From NCBI GenBank assembly GCA_964631175.1, contig CAZVWH010000070.1:1-15294 (forward strand): a stretch of 15,294 nucleotides of DNA, in the 5' to 3' direction. The notes under the pieces are model-generated. The model did not search any database. It was not told the DNA's origin and worked only from the letters and a program-made list of their open reading frames with translations. This DNA is from CAZVWH01 sp964631175 (lineage in GTDB: Bacteria > Planctomycetota > Phycisphaerae > Sedimentisphaerales > Anaerobacaceae). Below are positions 12,406-15,294 of the stretch, one piece after another. Numbering within the stretch: position 1 is the first letter of the stretch; each line of letters begins with the position of its first letter. Both the position numbers and the translations under genes were made by a program.

Positions 12406-13749
12406 TCAGCCCTGTCCCTTTCGGCCCAGCAATAAGTCACGTACGTCGGTTGCACAGTAGATGGCCATCCCAGCTAAAAGGACTCCCTCCAAGAGACACA
12501 GGCTCTTCGGCATTTGATTCCATGCGTATGACACGGCGCTATAGATTAGAAACGCGCAAACCGCACAGAAAATAATCGTCGTGAAGGGAAAGCCCGTGAC
12601 ACGATAGGGCCTTTCGACATTTGGCTCTTTGAATCTCAATACTATAACTGCAACACTCGTAGCGAGATAAAACGAATAAACCGGAGCGGCTGTATAAAGA
12701 AGGGTATCAACGAAGGAACCCAAAATTATAATCAGTCCGACGGCGATAACACCCTGGACTAAAAGTGCCCAAACGGGCGTTCCCGTTCGGCTGTGCCATT
12801 TTCCCACCAGCCGAAAGGCACGGTGTTCGGCACCCAGGGCGTATGAAATACGAGCACCCGTAAAGATTAAACCGCTGACAGCCCCCAAAGCGGAGATACA
12901 AATCAGGACACTGATTAGTCTGCCACCGATTTCAGGAAAGACGGTCGAGACACTGTCGGTAGCAACCGCTTCGGAGTTGGCCAGGCCGGCATAACCTAAC
13001 GTGTAAAGAAATGCCCCGTTGACCAGTAGATAAAGCACTGTTACTACAACGGCGCCGAGCACCAGCGCCCGAACGATATTGCGACGTGGATTTTTGACCT
13101 CAGCGGCAACGTAGGCCATTTCGTTCCATCCGCCATAGGTGAACAGAACGAAAATCAGCGCCAGACTCAACGGAAGTGGGTTGACCGTCTCGACGGCAGC
13201 CGACGATGCCGGCCGCGGGGCAAAAACCGCCACGCCGACGATGGCCAGCAGTCCCAGAGCTTTGACTGTCGTCAGAAGGTTCTGGGTCCATTTGCCCTCC
13301 TTTACACCTATGATGTTTATCATTGTTAGAATGACTACAGCAGCGGTGGCGAAGGCACGCTGGCTGTAGTCGGGGTGTGCCGCAAAAGGATCGTAGATTG
13401 TTCGGGCATAAGTCGCAAACGCAAACGACATCACAGCGATGTCACCGGGCCGGATAATCGCGAGCTGTCCCCAGCCGAACAAAAAACCCGCCCACGGACC
13501 GTACGCGCGACTAAGATAGACATAGTCACCCCCTTCTTTGGGAAATGCTGTGGCCAGTTCAGCATAACCCAGCGCCCCGAACAATGAAAGCAGCCCTCCA
13601 ACAATCCATATCGCAAAGACGCCCCACCAGCAGCGGGCACCGGCTGCAATTGAGGGGGCCATCTGGTAAATGCCGGCTCCAATGATGATGCCGACAATGA
13701 TACAAGTTGAGTCAAAAAGAGACAGCTCTTTTTTAGGAGCTATGCGCAT
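12406..13749 (-). CDS. APC-superfamily amino acid permease
   Basis: 447 residues with about twelve hydrophobic segments. It begins with the APC-family first helix, IIVGIIIGAGIYQ (17-29), whose G-A-G stretch lies in the substrate site. LFTYGGWNEMAYVAAEVKNPRRN is the TM6 region conserved in LAT/SteT-like and related transporters, and the C-terminal half has regular helix pairs. Such proteins move amino acids across the inner membrane, by exchange or proton symport; the substrate cannot be read here. AAGGAA at 13758-13763 precedes the ATG. It is convergent with the thioesterase/ABC-remnant region. Nothing is missing. Confidence 0.9.
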   Translation of the reverse strand: MRIAPKKELSLFDSTCIIVGIIIGAGIYQMAPSIAAGARCWWGVFAIWIVGGLLSLFGALGYAELATAFPKEGGDYVYLSRAYGPWAGFLFGWGQLAIIRPGDIAVMSFAFATYARTIYDPFAAHPDYSQRAFATAAVVILTMINIIGVKEGKWTQNLLTTVKALGLLAIVGVAVFAPRPASSAAVETVNPLPLSLALIFVLFTYGGWNEMAYVAAEVKNPRRNIVRALVLGAVVVTVLYLLVNGAFLYTLGYAGLANSEAVATDSVSTVFPEIGGRLISVLICISALGAVSGLIFTGARISYALGAEHRAFRLVGKWHSRTGTPVWALLVQGVIAVGLIIILGSFVDTLLYTAAPVYSFYLATSVAVIVLRFKEPNVERPYRVTGFPFTTIIFCAVCAFLIYSAVSYAWNQMPKSLCLLEGVLLAGMAIYCATDVRDLLLGRKGQG

Positions 13750-13953
13750 AAAAAAATTCCTTACAATCCGGTCTCGAATTTAACTCAATTAGCATAACCT
13801 CAATGATAACTTATGATTATCCAGCGTCAATATCTTTCGCTGCGGCGAGTAGCCGGCTGCAAGCATGGACTGGTGTTTTACGGACCGGCTTTAGACAGAT
13901 TGTGGATAGTTACTTCCCAAAAAGCCTTTTTACGTATAAAGATGACATGCATA

Positions 13954-14667
13954 CTATTTAATTTGCCGTTTCTTCAGCGTTACGCCCAAGCCCTGGACCT
14001 GAAAAACGGTCTCTAAGTTGGGATTGGTAGTAATAGCATTGGTGAAATCCGGGCCGGTCATGTCAACATTGTGGGCAAGGATTAGTCCGCCGGGACGCAC
14101 TAACGGCAGCAGCTTATTCAGGTAGTCAGTATAGCCATTCTTGTCTGCATCGAGGAAAAGAATGTCGATTGGTTCTTTCAACTTTGTAACTGTCTCGTGT
14201 GCATCGCCTTCGACAAGCGTGACAAGATTATCGATGCCGGCTCGCTTAAAGTTCTCGCGTGCCAACGCGGCTCGGCGGGCATCGATATCATGAGTGGTCA
14301 GTTTTCCACCCGTAGTCCGCAATGCTAGGCAGAACCAGATGCCTGAGTATCCGTTGGATGTGCCTATCTCGACGACATGCTTGGCGTTGGCAGCCTCTGT
14401 AAACAGTCGCAACAATCTGCCGTCTGTCGGCGGGACGTTCATCATCCCTGCGCTTTGGTTCAAGCGCATATCCTCAAGCACGTCCAGAATTTTCTTCTCT
14501 TGCTCGTTAGCCGGTACAGGTGGCTGCTGTACATCCGAAAAGCCTCTGCCAAACCTGCCGCCAAAAGCACCTCTGCCCCTTCTTTGCTGGGCTGTTAAGT
14601 TATGAACCACTGCTAACAACAGAGCTATCGCCAGAATGGCTAACAAAATTTTCTTAAACATTTTCAA
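13954..14667 (-). CDS. O-methyltransferase (CCoAOMT-like, class I) with an exported-type N-terminus
   Basis: 237 residues with AAAGGAG about seven bases before the ATG. Residues 3-26 (KMFKKILLAILAIALLLAV) form a positive-then-hydrophobic leader ending HNLTAQQ, a signal-peptide or anchor pattern. A glycine/arginine-rich stretch (29-43) follows. The rest is a family 3 O-methyltransferase: HVVEIGTSNGYSGIW (about 93-107) is motif I for SAM, TTHDIDA gives the acidic motif II, and DILFLDADKNGYTDY is the metal/acceptor region, then LVRPGGLILAHNVD. Catechol-type or caffeoyl-CoA-type oxygen substrates are the known acceptors of the family. An exported SAM enzyme is unexpected, so the leader may instead anchor the enzyme with its domain in the cytoplasm. 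Substrate unknown. Confidence 0.85.
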   Translation of the reverse strand: MKMFKKILLAILAIALLLAVVHNLTAQQRRGRGAFGGRFGRGFSDVQQPPVPANEQEKKILDVLEDMRLNQSAGMMNVPPTDGRLLRLFTEAANAKHVVEIGTSNGYSGIWFCLALRTTGGKLTTHDIDARRAALARENFKRAGIDNLVTLVEGDAHETVTKLKEPIDILFLDADKNGYTDYLNKLLPLVRPGGLILAHNVDMTGPDFTNAITTNPNLETVFQVQGLGVTLKKRQIK

Positions 14668-14813
14668 CTCCTTTCAAAGTTATGAATATACCTGCCTTCT
14701 TGCAACATACTATTTGGGAAGACGGATTGAAAAAAGGATGTATTGCAGGTTTAGGAGAAATCCACAAGAATATTTCGTGGGCCTTGATTTTAAGGTTTTG
14801 AGGTAGCTTTTTA

Positions 14814-14945
14814 CTCTGTTGAAAAGAGTTCAGAATGTCATTTCGAGCAAGCCGAAGGCGGGTCGAGGAATCTGATAAAATAGCTTTTTAGTTGACCCCT
14901 CGGCTTCGCTCGGGGTGACGATAAAAAGGTTTTATTATAGGCTTG
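14814..14945. repeat. 132-bp repeat unit A of the right-end array
   Basis: Begins CTCTGTTGAAAAGAGTTCAG and continues to the start of unit B. It contains GTCATTTCGAGC (14837-14848) and ends its core with GGGGTGAC (14912-14919), so the 83-base core begins GTCA and ends TGAC. Unit B is nearly identical and exactly 132 bases on. The CTCGGCTTCGCTCGG part is G+C-rich and self-complementary. Confidence 0.8.
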
Positions 14946-15077
14946 CTCTGTAGAAAAGAGTTCAGAATGTCATTTCGAGCGAGCCGCAGGCGAGTCGAGA
15001 AATCTGATAAAATAGCTTTTTAGTTGGCCCCTCGGCTTCGCTCGGGGTGACGATAAAAAGGTTTTATTATAGGCTTA
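14946..15077. repeat. 132-bp repeat unit B of the right-end array
   Basis: A near-identical direct copy of unit A, with a handful of substitutions such as CTCTGTAG for CTCTGTTG, GAGCCGCAGG for AAGCCGAAGG, and TTGGCCCCT for TTGACCCCT. Both units share the non-palindromic tail ATAAAAAGGTTTTATTATAGGCTT. Confidence 0.8.
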
Positions 15078-15271
15078 CTCTGTTGAAAAGAGTTCAGAAT
15101 GTCATTTCGAGCGAGCCGAAGGCGAGTCGAGAAATCTATTTTTGAGCAGATTTCTCCACTTCGCCCCCGTGCTTTCTGCTTGCCCCTGCGTCTTACGACG
15201 CAAGGCGGGGCAGCGGGCGAAAGCAGAAATGGGGGCTTAGGTCGAAACGACGGTGAGGCTTTTCAATAGAG
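15078..15271. repeat. Longer inverted-repeat element C with a nested hairpin
   Basis: It opens like units A and B, but the ends are inverted: CTCTGTTGAAAAG (15078-15090) pairs with CTTTTCAATAGAG (15259-15271), 12 of 13 positions. The middle carries a nested G+C-rich fold: CCCCC (15164-15168) with GGGGG (15231-15235), and TGCGTC (15187-15192) with GACGCA (15197-15202) around TTAC. It seems to be the full-length relative of the element at 7751-7917. Confidence 0.75.
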
Positions 15272-15294
15272 CAGCAGCTTTTCTTAATATCGAT

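Noticed and set aside
13813..14016. 67-codon plus-strand frame between permease and O-methyltransferase
   Set aside because: It has no domain or ribosome binding site, and overlaps the 3' end of the O-methyltransferase gene in the opposite sense.
14814..15271. CRISPR array
   Set aside because: The repeat units are 132 bases, palindromic and with no unique spacers, and there are no cas genes; this is a repeat-element array.

Overview
The window looks like a chromosomal segment from an uncultivated Planctomycetota-like bacterium (Phycisphaerae-type). I infer this from three things: the mix of housekeeping genes (a LolA-like lipoprotein, a large HPr-domain protein, LemA), the dispersed intergenic debris with period-7 repeats, and the short inverted-repeat elements containing GTCATTTCGAGC. 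This is family recognition only; no phylogenetic marker gene is present.

Region 1 (1-879) is mostly non-coding. It holds the first 15 codons of a minus-strand gene running off the left edge, then repeat-rich debris, then what looks like the eroded C-terminus of an adenine-methylase/restriction protein on the minus strand (about 611-679).

Region 2 (880-3951) is the most interesting part. It is a compact, A+T-rich, plus-strand cassette: an amino-type DNA methyltransferase, a protein joining an EVE/PUA-like N-terminal module to a NucS/DUF91-like PD-(D/E)xK nuclease domain, and a winged-helix/zinc/HNH nuclease. Together they look like a restriction-modification or DNA-modification-sensing defence system with one methylase and two unrelated nucleases. 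On its right, on the opposite strand, lies the first ~57 codons of a type III Mod-like methylase (4038-4208), cut before its DPPY motif. The debris on both sides suggests a defence hot spot where one restriction system replaced another.

Region 3 (4209-5061) is a long A+T-rich gap with no convincing gene. It holds a short heptad repeat, phased T-tracts and a 16-bp perfect palindrome.

Region 4 (5062-7724) is a divergent pair: an FMN-binding glutamate-synthase-family protein (minus) and a LysR regulator (plus). They share an A+T-rich 179-bp promoter region, reminiscent of the gltC/gltA layout in Bacillus.

Region 5 (7725-12239) starts with a 167-bp inverted-repeat element and a perfect 14-bp hairpin. 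A plus-strand run follows: HAD hydrolase, LolA-like lipoprotein, HPr-domain protein, LemA and a YciA-type acyl-CoA thioesterase.

Region 6 (12240-15294) has a probable ABC-ATPase remnant and a minus-strand APC amino-acid permease. A minus-strand O-methyltransferase with a signal-like N-terminus follows. The right end is an array of 132-bp repeats of the same inverted-repeat family as the element at 7751-7917.
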